A DNA stretch of 64,000 bases. It comes from Gordonia jinghuaiqii. GTDB lineage: Bacteria; Actinomycetota; Actinomycetes; Mycobacteriales; Mycobacteriaceae. A program made the position numbers and the translations under genes. Positions 33,647 through 41,970 of this stretch are shown piece after piece (positions within the stretch are counted from its first letter, which is position 1; each line of letters starts with the position of its first letter). Location: contig NZ_CP059491.1 of NCBI RefSeq assembly GCF_014041935.1, positions 1,550,001 through 1,614,000 of the forward strand. The letters run 5' to 3'. The notes under the pieces are model-generated. The model saw only the letters and a list, made by a program, of their open reading frames with translations. It did no database searches and was not told the DNA's origin.

Positions 33647-34390
33647 TCACTTGGACAAGGCAGGCTTCCCGTGCGAATCCAGCCACGCCTGACCGGCTTT
33701 CGCGGCCCGTGACAATGCCAGGCGCTCGCCCAGGTAGGTCGCCGGTGCGCCGACGATGGGGATGTAGCCCAGCATGCGGAACAAGACCATCGGTTGCGGA
33801 CGCTTCTCGAACTCGTCGTCGACCGCCCGGAGCAGCTTGGCAGCATCCCAGATGGCCCGGAACAACGACTTCTCGCGATCCTTGGGGTCGGCGGGCAGCT
33901 GAGGTGCGGACTCGCCGGCGATGTCGGGAGGAGAGATGTCGCGCCCGCACAGCACCGATGCGAGGAGCTGCACCTGGCGGCCGCGGTCGGTGACGTCGTA
34001 CTCGCGGGCGATGGCGACGAGCACCATCGCCTGGTTGGCGAAACCGAGGTACGGGGTGATCGGGAGCCGCTTGGCCCACACGCCGAAGACTCCGGGGAAG
34101 GCGACGACGCCGGTGTTCAGCGTCCCGATGCGGGTCACCCACCAGCTCGCACGCTTGTCTATCGACCGCTCGGTCCACCCCTTGGTGCCGGGCCAGTCGG
34201 CGACGTCGAGGAGTTTCGACGCCGCGTGCTGGGCCTGCGCGAGAGGGGACCCGGAGTGGTCGTCGTCGTGGAAGGTGTGGCTCTTCAAACCCAGTGGGTC
34301 GCGCTCGGCGAGCGCGTCGAGAACCGGATTGATCACCCCCACCGCATTGTCGAGAACTCCGGCCAATTGCTGATCAGACATCCGAGGCAC
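33647..34390 (-). CDS. conserved-looking protein of unknown function
   Basis: This 247-residue protein has no signal peptide. Visible features: HTFHDDDHSG (about 38-47), an aromatic-rich SWWVTRIGTLNTGVVAFPGVFGVWAK (about 85-110), a region that may associate with membranes (LPITPYLGFANQAMVLVAIA), and a C-terminal hydrophobic LFRMLGYIPIVGAPATYLGERLA. I do not recognise the family. The GTG at 34390 is supported by TAGGCT placed six bases upstream (leaderless transcript); an ATG at 34381 is the alternative. It stands alone between the glpR terminator and the tRNA gene. Confidence 0.7.
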   Translation of the reverse strand: MPRMSDQQLAGVLDNAVGVINPVLDALAERDPLGLKSHTFHDDDHSGSPLAQAQHAASKLLDVADWPGTKGWTERSIDKRASWWVTRIGTLNTGVVAFPGVFGVWAKRLPITPYLGFANQAMVLVAIAREYDVTDRGRQVQLLASVLCGRDISPPDIAGESAPQLPADPKDREKSLFRAIWDAAKLLRAVDDEFEKRPQPMVLFRMLGYIPIVGAPATYLGERLALSRAAKAGQAWLDSHGKPALSK

Positions 34391-34396
34391 CGGACC

Positions 34397-34402
34397 AGCC
34401 TA
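34397..34402 (-). promoter_or_regulatory. -10 element giving a leaderless transcript
   Basis: On the minus strand TAGGCT ends six bases before the GTG at 34390, as expected for a leaderless mRNA. No Shine-Dalgarno sequence precedes that start. Confidence 0.45.
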
Positions 34403-34479
34403 GCGGCAGGCGAGGCGTTTGGGAGGGTGTGCGGTGGGGCTGCTAAAGTGGCTTCCGGTTGGTCGCACGATGACCTCCC

Positions 34480-34552
34480 GGGGCTATGGCGCAGTTGGTA
34501 GCGCGACTCGTTCGCATCGAGTAGGTCTGGGGTTCGATTCCCCATAGCTCCA
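34480..34552 (+). tRNA. tRNA-Ala (anticodon CGC)
   Basis: The 73-base sequence folds as a full cloverleaf: acceptor GGGGCTA/TAGCTCC, D stem GCGC/GCGC with AGTTGGTA loop, anticodon stem ACTCG/CGAGT with loop TTCGCAT (anticodon CGC, reads GCG), and T stem TGGGG/CCCCA with TTCGATT loop. The 3' CCA is not encoded (CCG follows the discriminator A). No integrase gene or attachment duplication lies nearby. Confidence 0.96.
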
Positions 34553-34570
34553 CCGAATACCGCAGTTCAG

Positions 34571-34605
34571 ACGGCCTCACCCGCGCTTCGGGTGGGGCCG
34601 TCTTT
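34571..34605 (+). terminator. terminator after tRNA-Ala
   Basis: ACGGCCTCACCC pairs with GGGTGGGGCCGT around GCGCTTC, 12 pairs with one T-G, followed by CTTTC. It begins 18 bases after the tRNA 3' end. Confidence 0.8.
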
Positions 34606-34894
34606 CACGTCGACCAGCGGAAACCCACCGGAAACCGGGCGAGGCGATCGAGGACGTGCCGCACATCGCCGGTCACTCGCTTGCGCTGCGCGTCGTGCCG
34701 GCGCGTTGCGCTCGTCGCCGGTGCACCCCCGAGCACCGCGATACCACCACGAGGTTTGGTGGTTTCGGCCGGTCGCCCGGTGACGCGGACCGACGGCGGG
34801 TAGACTGGGCTCAACTGGATTGAACATCTGACAGACCCTCTGTTGGCGTCTCCGGTGCCGGACGGGCAACTCATCCGTCTGGAGACCAGGTCAG

Positions 34895-35434
34895 GTGGCA
34901 AGTGATAACCCCAGCTTCTCGCATTCTCGATTCCCGGTTCGCACGCGGTTCGGTCACGTCGTTCGTCGTGTCGGCTCACGATATTGCGGGCCTGCTGTGA
35001 AGACGTTGCCCCTGCTGGGGCCTGCCCGCGTGCGATTCGGTAGCGATCCGGCCGCCCCTGTGGGTGGCGCGTGGTACCCGTACACCATTCAGCTCGCCGA
35101 CGAGCTGCCCGGAGTACTCGCCGCGGCGAGCACACTCATCGGTGACATCACCGGCATCGACGTCAACTGGTCGAGCTTCCGGCGCCTTCCCGGCCTGGAT
35201 TCACCGGATTCGCCGCTGACCCCTCCGCTCATGACGCTCACGGCGGGCAAGAAATCAGTGACACTGCTGGTCATCCCGCACCGGACCGTGTCGTCGCTGG
35301 CAGCCATTCTGCTCCGCCAGGCGAGCAACAGCGCGATCCCCGCCGGTCAGGCTCACTCGCTGGAATACCGTCGGGCCGAACGCATACTGGAACTCGCCGG
35401 ACGGTCGCTGACGCCGGACGTCGCCGCCGTCTGA
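34895..35434 (+). CDS. DUF5994 family protein
   Basis: This 179-residue protein has a DUF5994-like core from about residue 40: VRFGSDPAAPVGGAWYPYTIQLADELPGVLAAAS, a central WSSFRRLPG strand, then VTLLVIPHRTVSSLAAILLRQAS. The function of this actinobacterial family is unknown. The first 35 residues are basic and poorly structured, so the true start could be the GTG at 34997; the GTG at 34895 has GGAG at about 12 bases. The 290 bases before it, after the tRNA terminator, hold no other gene I can support. Confidence 0.7.
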   Translation: MASDNPSFSHSRFPVRTRFGHVVRRVGSRYCGPAVKTLPLLGPARVRFGSDPAAPVGGAWYPYTIQLADELPGVLAAASTLIGDITGIDVNWSSFRRLPGLDSPDSPLTPPLMTLTAGKKSVTLLVIPHRTVSSLAAILLRQASNSAIPAGQAHSLEYRRAERILELAGRSLTPDVAAV

Positions 35435-35447
35435 CACCACCGACGAG

Positions 35448-35497
35448 ACACCCTGGCCGCACACGCCGTCGATGACGTGTGCGGCCAGGGTGTTTTC
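35448..35497. terminator. strong bidirectional terminator between convergent genes
   Basis: ACACCCTGGCCGCACACG (35448-35465) pairs perfectly with CGTGTGCGGCCAGGGTGT (35476-35493): 18 pairs and a 10-base loop, followed by TTTC on the plus strand. It isolates the DUF5994 gene from the fatty-acid-type operon. Confidence 0.92.
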
Positions 35498-35511
35498 GGG
35501 CTCGGGCCGTA

Positions 35512-37566
35512 CTAGAGCGAGTCGAGCAGGTCTCGAACCTCGCCCGGCACCGACTCGGCCGTGGCCGAGTGTGCCGACGCGAATGTCACCGGGCACGATT
35601 CGTAGACCTCGCGCAGTCCGGCAGCCAGCCAGGAGCGGTCGTTACGCGAGGCGTACCGGAGCGGTCCACCGTGCCACCGGGGGAAGGCGAAGCCGCTCAC
35701 CAGCGCGACGTCGACATCCGATGCCTGAGCTGCGACACCGTCGGCAAGTAGGCCGACGGCCTCGGCCACCATCGCGGCGATGACGCGCCGGACGATGGTC
35801 TCGTCGTCAAAGTGCCTCGGTACGATGGCTTTTCGTGCACGCTCGGCGTCGATGACGGCGGCGACGGACGGATCCGGGGTACCGGTTCGGCCGCCGTCGG
35901 CGTACGAGTACCACCCGGCGCCGGTCTTGCGTCCGAGCCGGTCGGCCTCGCACAGCAGATCGGGGATCCGCACGTATCGCTGCTCCGGGTCGCGGGTGGC
36001 GGCCAGGCGCTTGCGTCGTGCCCAGGCGATGTCCAGACCCGACATGTCGGCCACCGCGAACGGGCCCATCGCGAAGCCGAACCCGACCAGGGCGCGATCG
36101 ACCTGCTCGGGGGAGCACCCGTCCTCGACGAGGAACTCGCACTGCGCGCGGTACGCGGCATAGACACGGTTGGCGACGAACCCTTCGCCGACGCGGGCGC
36201 GGATACCGGTCTTGCCGATCCGCCGGACGACCGACGAGGTCGCCGCGATCACCTCGGGTGAGGTCCTCGCGGTCTCCACCACCTCGACGAGCCGGTTGAG
36301 ATGAGCCGGGTTGAAGAAGTGGAGCCCGACCACTCGCGACGGATCGGATACCACCGAACCGATGTCGTTCAGATCGAGATACGAGGTGTTGCTGGCCAGA
36401 ATCGCGCCGGCAGGGGCCATCTCGTCCAGGGAACGGAACAAGCTGCGCTTGACCTCGAGGTCCTCGAAGACCGCGTCGATGACCATGTCTGCGGCGCGCA
36501 CCGCCTCGGACAGATCGGTCGTGGTGGTCAGAACAGGCTCGTCCCGACCGGCTTTCGCCGCAGCCGTTGCCGCGATCTCGACCGCCCGCCCGAGTGCCTC
36601 GGGGTTGGTGTCGGTGATCGTGGTGGCGAATCCCTTGAGCACCAGGGCCGCCGCGATCGAGGCCCCCATCGTGCCGGCACCCACCACGGTCACCGTGTTC
36701 ACGCCGGGTACCCCGGCGGTGGGTGTCCCCGCACGCAGTGCCTTCGCCGCCGCACGCTCGGCGAAGAACAGATAGCGCAACGACGCGGCCTCCTCCGATT
36801 CCCGGAGCCGCGTGAAGATCTCACGTTCGGCGGCCAGCGCCGCATCCCCGGATTCGGACGTCGATCGGCGTACGGCCTCGATCGCCTCGAGGATGTGCGG
36901 GCGATTCTTGCCCTTCTTCGCCACACGGGCGGCCGTCGCGGCGAACTCTGCCGGGACCAGTTCCGGCGCAGGCGATTCCCGAAGAACACGGGTGGAACCG
37001 GTGCGGGCGGCGGTTACCGCATGAGCCACCAGGTCGTCGTCGACGAGCACGTCGAGGATTCCGAGATCGCATGCGACCTCTGCGGAGATCCTCGCCGCGG
37101 TGGCGATCAGTTCGACCGCCTTCGTCGCGCCGACCAGTCGTGGCAAGCGGACCGTGCCGCCCGCACCGGGGATGATGCCCAGCCCGACCTCGGGCAGCCC
37201 GACGACCGCGCTGCGGTCGGCGACCCGGATGTCGCAGCCAAGCGCGAGTTCGAATCCGCCGCCGAGCGCCAGGCCGCTGATCGCGGCCACCACCGGCACC
37301 GGAAGCGATTCGATCGCGGCGATGACCGCGGGCAGCTGGGGTTCGGCCAGGGGGCCGTCGAACTCCCTGATGTCGGAGCCGGAGTAGAAGTTCGCACCCG
37401 CGCCGGTGATCACCACACCTCGGAGGCCAGGGGTTTCCGCAGCCTTGCCGAGTTCGGCGAGGAGTCCGCTGCGGACCGCGTGTGATCCGGCGTTGATCGG
37501 CGGGTTGTCGATGGTCACCACCACGACGTCACCGTCGAGGTGGCTGCTGCACACCGTCATGGTCAT
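35512..37566 (-). CDS. bifunctional enoyl-CoA hydratase / 3-hydroxyacyl-CoA dehydrogenase
   Basis: This 684-residue FadB-like fusion has an N-terminal crotonase domain (about 1-190; oxyanion-hole segments GANFYSGSDIREF and GLALGGGFELALGCD, with the Glu-containing LPEVGLGIIPGAGGT), then a 3-hydroxyacyl-CoA dehydrogenase NAD domain (about 295-475; VTVVGAGTMGASIAAAL, GLHFFNPA near 430) and C-terminal helical domains. It should hydrate an enoyl-CoA and oxidise the 3-hydroxyacyl-CoA. It is the last gene of the minus-strand operon and overlaps the CoA ligase gene by four bases (ATGA). The usual substrate of this operon is unknown. Confidence 0.92.
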   Translation of the reverse strand: MTMTVCSSHLDGDVVVVTIDNPPINAGSHAVRSGLLAELGKAAETPGLRGVVITGAGANFYSGSDIREFDGPLAEPQLPAVIAAIESLPVPVVAAISGLALGGGFELALGCDIRVADRSAVVGLPEVGLGIIPGAGGTVRLPRLVGATKAVELIATAARISAEVACDLGILDVLVDDDLVAHAVTAARTGSTRVLRESPAPELVPAEFAATAARVAKKGKNRPHILEAIEAVRRSTSESGDAALAAEREIFTRLRESEEAASLRYLFFAERAAAKALRAGTPTAGVPGVNTVTVVGAGTMGASIAAALVLKGFATTITDTNPEALGRAVEIAATAAAKAGRDEPVLTTTTDLSEAVRAADMVIDAVFEDLEVKRSLFRSLDEMAPAGAILASNTSYLDLNDIGSVVSDPSRVVGLHFFNPAHLNRLVEVVETARTSPEVIAATSSVVRRIGKTGIRARVGEGFVANRVYAAYRAQCEFLVEDGCSPEQVDRALVGFGFAMGPFAVADMSGLDIAWARRKRLAATRDPEQRYVRIPDLLCEADRLGRKTGAGWYSYADGGRTGTPDPSVAAVIDAERARKAIVPRHFDDETIVRRVIAAMVAEAVGLLADGVAAQASDVDVALVSGFAFPRWHGGPLRYASRNDRSWLAAGLREVYESCPVTFASAHSATAESVPGEVRDLLDSL

Positions 37567-39692
37567 CCCTGCCCTTCTACGATGCGGACGAGTGCGTCGA
37601 CCGCGCGCACACCGTGTCCGACCCCGTTGATGAGCAGCGGGTTGATCTCGGCCTCGAAGACGCCGTTGCCGGGCCGCTCGGCGATGGCGGACAGCGCGAC
37701 GATGGTGTCGACAATCGCCTCGACGTCACCGTGCTCGCGGCCGCGGAACCCGCGAAACAGCTCTAGTGCCTTGACCTCTCGGGTCATTTCCAGTGCGGCC
37801 TCGCGAGAGACGGGCGCGGTGCGGAGGCTGCGGTCGCGATGGATCTCGGCCAGCTCCCCGCCGGCGGCCAGCATCACGATCGGACCGGCGTCGGGGTCCA
37901 CGCGATAACCCACCAGGACTTCTCCCAGGCCGGACACCATGGGCTGCACCAGAATCCGCCGAACTCCCACGTCCGGTCGATGCTCGGCGACAGACCCGGC
38001 GATCCGCACCACGGCATCTCGCAGCTGCTGTTCGTCGCCGATGTGGAGTACGACGCCACCGACATCGGACTTGTGGGCGATCCTCGAATCCAGCACCTTC
38101 GCGACGACCGGGTAGGAGAACGGAAGGGAACCGATGGTCGTCTGGCCCGCGTCGTCGGGGACGTCGAGGACGACCGCCGGGGCATGCGGGATCGACAGCG
38201 AGTCGAGGAAGCCGTAGGCCTCGACCTCATCGAGAACCCGAGACGGCGAGGACTCCGCCGGTGGGGTCACGACCGGAGTCGCGCTGTGCGGGAGTCGACG
38301 ACGGAACGTCGCCGCGACGACGTCGGCGCATGCCTCCGGCGTACGGAAGGCGGGGATACCCTCGTCGGCCAGCAGTGTCAGAGCATCTGGAGCGTCGGGT
38401 ACGACGAACGCGGCCAGGGGAGTGGGCGCATCTTTGGCGTCGATGAGCGCCCGCAGTGCCAGCTCGGGGTTGAACCGGGCCGACGAACCGACCACGGCGA
38501 TGAGCAGATCGAACTCTCCGGTGCCGAGCAGCACCTCGAGTGCCTGACTCATCACCTCGTATTTCGTGCCGGCCAGCGTCACGTCGACGATCCGGGCAGG
38601 GGCGGCCTCGACGCCGCGGCGAGCGAGCTCGGCGAACGTGTCGTCCGATGCCCGTTGCACGTCGATGCCGCGGACGCCGAGCTGGTCGACGACCATCGCG
38701 GCACCACCGCCGGTCGTGGTCACGACCCCGACGCGCGGCGCAGGCGAACCGGCCGGCCGAATCGGGAGACGGGCCGCCAGCGGTGCGCATTCGAGAAGGC
38801 CGTCGATGGTGTCGACGCGCGCGATCCCGTTGTCGGCGAAGAACTCCGCGGCGACGTCGTCGGCCCCGGCGAGGGCCCCGGTGTGCGAGACGGCGAGTTC
38901 GGCTGCCGCGTCGGAGCGTCCGAGCTTGTAGACCGTGACCGGCTTACCCCGTTCGGCGGCACCGCGGGCGAATTCACGGAGCTTGTCGGCGCCGCGCAGA
39001 TTCTCGAGGAACAGCAGGTAACTCGTCACCGCGGGGTCGTCGAGCGTGGCGGCGCACAGCTCACCGACGGACAGGTCGCATTCGCCGCCGGTGGAGACCA
39101 GTCCGGCGAATCCGATTCCGCGGGCCATGCCGCGTGAGGCCAGCGCACCGATCATCGAACCGGATTGCGACGCAACGAACGTCGATCCGCCGGGCAGATC
39201 CTTCTCGGCGAACGCGGCGTTGGCGGTCAATACCAGGCCGTTGTTCGGGTTGGCCACACCCAGACTGCTGGGGCCGATGAGGCGCACACCGCAGGTGCGG
39301 GCGGTCTCGATCAGGCGGCGTTCGCGTTCGATGCCGGCGGGTCCGCTCTCGCTGAAGCCGCTGGCGAGGACGGTGGCCACGGTGACCCCGAGACGCCCGC
39401 ACTCCTCCACCGCGGCGACCGCGGCGTCGGAGCCGGTCATGATGAACACGTGCTCGGGTACCTCTGGCAACTCGGTCAGCGACGGCCACGCCTGCTCGCC
39501 CTGGACCGTGTCGCGGCGAGGATTGACCGGGTAGATGCGGCCGTGGTAACCGCTGGCGCGCAGGAACTTCAGCGGGCGGCCCGTGGTCTTGGCGGGGTCG
39601 TCGGATGCTCCGACCAACGCGATCGACGACGGTGAGAGGATCGCGTGCGACAGGTCCGAAGTGGCCGGTGTGGTGCGGTGATCGCTGGTCAT
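37563..39692 (-). CDS. ADP-forming acyl-CoA synthetase (acetate--CoA ligase family)
   Basis: This 709-residue protein has a CoA-binding domain (about 15-140; SIALVGASDDPAKTTGRPLKFL), a succinyl-CoA-ligase-like domain with the catalytic-His region (about 150-450), and a C-terminal ATP-grasp domain (about 480-700; FPYPVVAKVLD then HKSDVGGVVLHI). It would activate a carboxylic acid to its CoA ester with ATP giving ADP. The ATG at 39692 follows the stop of the acyl-CoA dehydrogenase gene by two bases. It probably activates the acid formed by the aldehyde dehydrogenase of the same cluster. Confidence 0.9.
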   Translation of the reverse strand: MTSDHRTTPATSDLSHAILSPSSIALVGASDDPAKTTGRPLKFLRASGYHGRIYPVNPRRDTVQGEQAWPSLTELPEVPEHVFIMTGSDAAVAAVEECGRLGVTVATVLASGFSESGPAGIERERRLIETARTCGVRLIGPSSLGVANPNNGLVLTANAAFAEKDLPGGSTFVASQSGSMIGALASRGMARGIGFAGLVSTGGECDLSVGELCAATLDDPAVTSYLLFLENLRGADKLREFARGAAERGKPVTVYKLGRSDAAAELAVSHTGALAGADDVAAEFFADNGIARVDTIDGLLECAPLAARLPIRPAGSPAPRVGVVTTTGGGAAMVVDQLGVRGIDVQRASDDTFAELARRGVEAAPARIVDVTLAGTKYEVMSQALEVLLGTGEFDLLIAVVGSSARFNPELALRALIDAKDAPTPLAAFVVPDAPDALTLLADEGIPAFRTPEACADVVAATFRRRLPHSATPVVTPPAESSPSRVLDEVEAYGFLDSLSIPHAPAVVLDVPDDAGQTTIGSLPFSYPVVAKVLDSRIAHKSDVGGVVLHIGDEQQLRDAVVRIAGSVAEHRPDVGVRRILVQPMVSGLGEVLVGYRVDPDAGPIVMLAAGGELAEIHRDRSLRTAPVSREAALEMTREVKALELFRGFRGREHGDVEAIVDTIVALSAIAERPGNGVFEAEINPLLINGVGHGVRAVDALVRIVEGQG

Positions 39693-39694
39693 GA

Positions 39695-40846
39695 TCAGCC
39701 CCTCCGCTGGCTGAAGCGACGCCCGAAGACGTTCTCGGCGATGCGGTTCTGCAGGACCTCGATCGAGCCGCCGGCGATCATCCAGCCGCGGGTGCGGCGG
39801 AAGCAGTACTCGGCGAGGGCTTCCTGGCTGTAGCCGGTGCCGCCCATCACCTGGACGGCCTCGTCGGCGGCGTGGAACCCGGCCCGGTTCGCGGCGAGCT
39901 TGGCGGCTGCGGTGTTGTAGGCGGTCGGCAGACCGTTCTCGTCGAGGTCGGTCACGGCCCGGTAGAGAAGCAGCTGCGCGCTGTCGAGTTCGACGGCGCA
40001 ATCGGCGAATTTCCATTGCAGACCCTGGAATTCGCACAGGGGTCGGCCGAACTGCTCGCGGGTCAGTGCGTAGTCGCGGGCGAGGTTGAACGCATGGCGA
40101 CCGAGCGCGAGGGCGCGGGTGGAGTTGCCGAGTCGCTCCACGTTGAACCCGGTGATCTGCTTCTTGAAGCCGCCCTCGCCGAGCAGCACGTTCTCCTTCG
40201 GGATCCAGCAGTCGTCGAAGTACAGCTGGCACCACTTCTCGCCGCTCATGAATTCGGTCGGCTGCCCGAAGGTCAGCCCCTCGGTGCCGCGTTCGACGAG
40301 CACCGAACCGATTCCGCCGGTACCGGGACCGAATCGGACGTAGACGAGGAAGAAGTCGGCGTCGACGCTGTGGGTGCCGAAGACCTTGGTGCCGTTGATC
40401 CGGTAACCGGCACCGTCTTCGGTTGCGGTGGTGGTCAATTCGGTGACGGCGGAGCCTGCCTCGGGTTCGGTCATGCCGAGGCCGATGATCTTCTCGCCGG
40501 ACATGAGGCCGGGGAGGAAGCGTTCGCGCTGCTCGTCGTTCGCGTACTGGGCGAAGGTGCGGATGGCACCGAAGTTGCCCGCCTGCACGAGGTCGGCGGA
40601 GGTGGGGCAGTGCAGTGCCACTTCGTAGATGGCCTGTACCGCGCTCATCAGATCGCCGCCCTGGCCGCCGTGTTCCTCGGGGATGGTGATGCCGAGCAAT
40701 CCCTGTGCGGCGAGGGTCTTGTTGAGTTCGCGGTCGAGGCTGTGTGCGTGGGCGCGACCGAGCGCGTCGGGCGCGAGTTTGGCGGCGGCGAAACGGCGCA
40801 CCACCTCGGCGAACTCGCGATGTTCGGAGTTGAGGGTGAGGTCCAT
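39695..40846 (-). CDS. acyl-CoA dehydrogenase
   Basis: This 383-residue flavoenzyme has family signatures GMTEPEAGSAVTEL (about 145-158), the substrate-side strands (YRINGTKVFGTHS), and C-terminal QVMGGTGYSQEALAEYCFRRTRGWMIAGGSIEVLQNRIAENVFGR. In the last of these the position before the flavin-proximal loop holds G-G-S where many family members have the catalytic Glu (yEGT). The base may therefore lie elsewhere, as in isovaleryl-CoA-type enzymes, or differ. The ATG at 40846 has a perfect AAAGGAG. It is the first gene of a three-gene block with the CoA ligase and hydratase/dehydrogenase. Confidence 0.92.
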   Translation of the reverse strand: MDLTLNSEHREFAEVVRRFAAAKLAPDALGRAHAHSLDRELNKTLAAQGLLGITIPEEHGGQGGDLMSAVQAIYEVALHCPTSADLVQAGNFGAIRTFAQYANDEQRERFLPGLMSGEKIIGLGMTEPEAGSAVTELTTTATEDGAGYRINGTKVFGTHSVDADFFLVYVRFGPGTGGIGSVLVERGTEGLTFGQPTEFMSGEKWCQLYFDDCWIPKENVLLGEGGFKKQITGFNVERLGNSTRALALGRHAFNLARDYALTREQFGRPLCEFQGLQWKFADCAVELDSAQLLLYRAVTDLDENGLPTAYNTAAAKLAANRAGFHAADEAVQVMGGTGYSQEALAEYCFRRTRGWMIAGGSIEVLQNRIAENVFGRRFSQRRG

Positions 40847-41045
40847 CGGATTCTCCTTTGAGTAGGGCGATCCGAGTGCTCCGACTCGGAGTCGATTATT
40901 CGTGGTTCGGGAACGAGACCGGGAGGTTCTGGCGCATCGACAGCGCGAGCACGCAGAAGGTCCACCGGAATCGACATCACGGCTGCGCATTCAGGCGCAG
41001 GGTGTTGGTGCGGCGGGCCGAAGCCGCGAGGCCCTCGCCCGGTCG

Positions 41046-41083
41046 GGCGAGTCCCTCGTAGCCGGTTAGGCGAGTCCCTCGTA
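41046..41083. repeat. 15-bp direct repeat at the gntR stop codon
   Basis: GCGAGTCCCTCGTAG occurs at 41046-41060 and 41069-41083. The second copy contains the last codons of the regulator gene and the first lies just beyond its stop. It looks like a short tandem duplication with a 23-base period. Confidence 0.7.
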
Positions 41084-41836
41084 GAGGGAATCGGCCTCGT
41101 TGTCCAGACTGAGGTTGACCGTGTAGGTGTAACGGTCTCCGCGGTAGTAGGACTCGACGTAGTCGATCGGCTTCTTGTCCGGGCCGAAGATCACGCGGGT
41201 GACGGTCAGTACCGGCGCCCCCTGCGGCAGGTCCAGCCGCGCGGCGATCTCGGCGTCGGCGATGTCGGCCCTGATGGACTGCCGTGCGCTCGCGAGTTCG
41301 ATGCCGGAATTGACGAGGACGGTCATCAGCGAATCACGTTCGAGCTTGTCCTCGTCGATCAGGTCACCGACCTTCGCTGGCAGATGATCGACGCTGTAGG
41401 CGAAGATCCGTCCGTCGAAGTGCCGGGTACGGGACACCCGGACGACGGAATCGTCGGTCAGTTCCAGCGCCGACCGAACCGATTCCGACACCGGCGCGTG
41501 CCGTTCGATCCGAAGGTCTTTGACGCCAGAGCGTTTGGTCTCGCGCATCAGTTCCGACAGCGATCCGTTGAAGTGCTGACCGACCTGGGCGGCCGCGGCC
41601 GGGAGCACGCGTGTGCCGCGTCCGCTGCCCCTGCTCACGAGACCTTCCGACACCAGTACGCCGACGGCCTGGCGGGCGGTGACCCGGCTGACCGAGTACG
41701 TCGACATCAGCTGCGGCTCGGACGGCAGTGTCGATCCGACGGGGTATTCGCCCGAGAGGATGCGCCGACGGAGATTGTCGGCGAGCTGGTGGTAAAGCGG
41801 CAGGGCTGCCTCGGGGTCGAGGGCAGATGCGCTCAT
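41066..41836 (-). CDS. GntR-family transcriptional regulator (HutC-type)
   Basis: This 256-residue regulator has an N-terminal winged helix (about 12-80; PLYHQLADNLRRRILSGEYPVGSTLPSEPQLMSTYSVSRVTARQAVGVLVSEGLV) and a UTRA effector domain (about 100-250) ending SYYRGDRYTYTVNL, the typical HutC-type finish. The UTRA domain binds a small-molecule inducer. The ATG at 41836 is selected for GGGAGAG upstream. It lies inside the catabolic cluster and is the obvious candidate to bind the repeated CTAACGTT sites in the divergent promoter region. Confidence 0.92.
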   Translation of the reverse strand: MSASALDPEAALPLYHQLADNLRRRILSGEYPVGSTLPSEPQLMSTYSVSRVTARQAVGVLVSEGLVSRGSGRGTRVLPAAAAQVGQHFNGSLSELMRETKRSGVKDLRIERHAPVSESVRSALELTDDSVVRVSRTRHFDGRIFAYSVDHLPAKVGDLIDEDKLERDSLMTVLVNSGIELASARQSIRADIADAEIAARLDLPQGAPVLTVTRVIFGPDKKPIDYVESYYRGDRYTYTVNLSLDNEADSLYEGLA

Positions 41837-41970
41837 CAACTCTCCCGGCTCGTCGACGCTGCGATTGTGGTCCCGGGTCGTGGTGGGACCCGGGACACCT
41901 GACTTCGCATTGTAGTGATGCGAGTCGGTTCGAAGTGAAGGCACGGTCGATTCCTCGTCAGGGTTCGCGA

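Noticed and set aside
34480..34552. tRNA-Ala as an integration site for a mobile element
   Set aside because: No integrase, no repeated tRNA 3' end within the window, and the flanking genes look native in composition.
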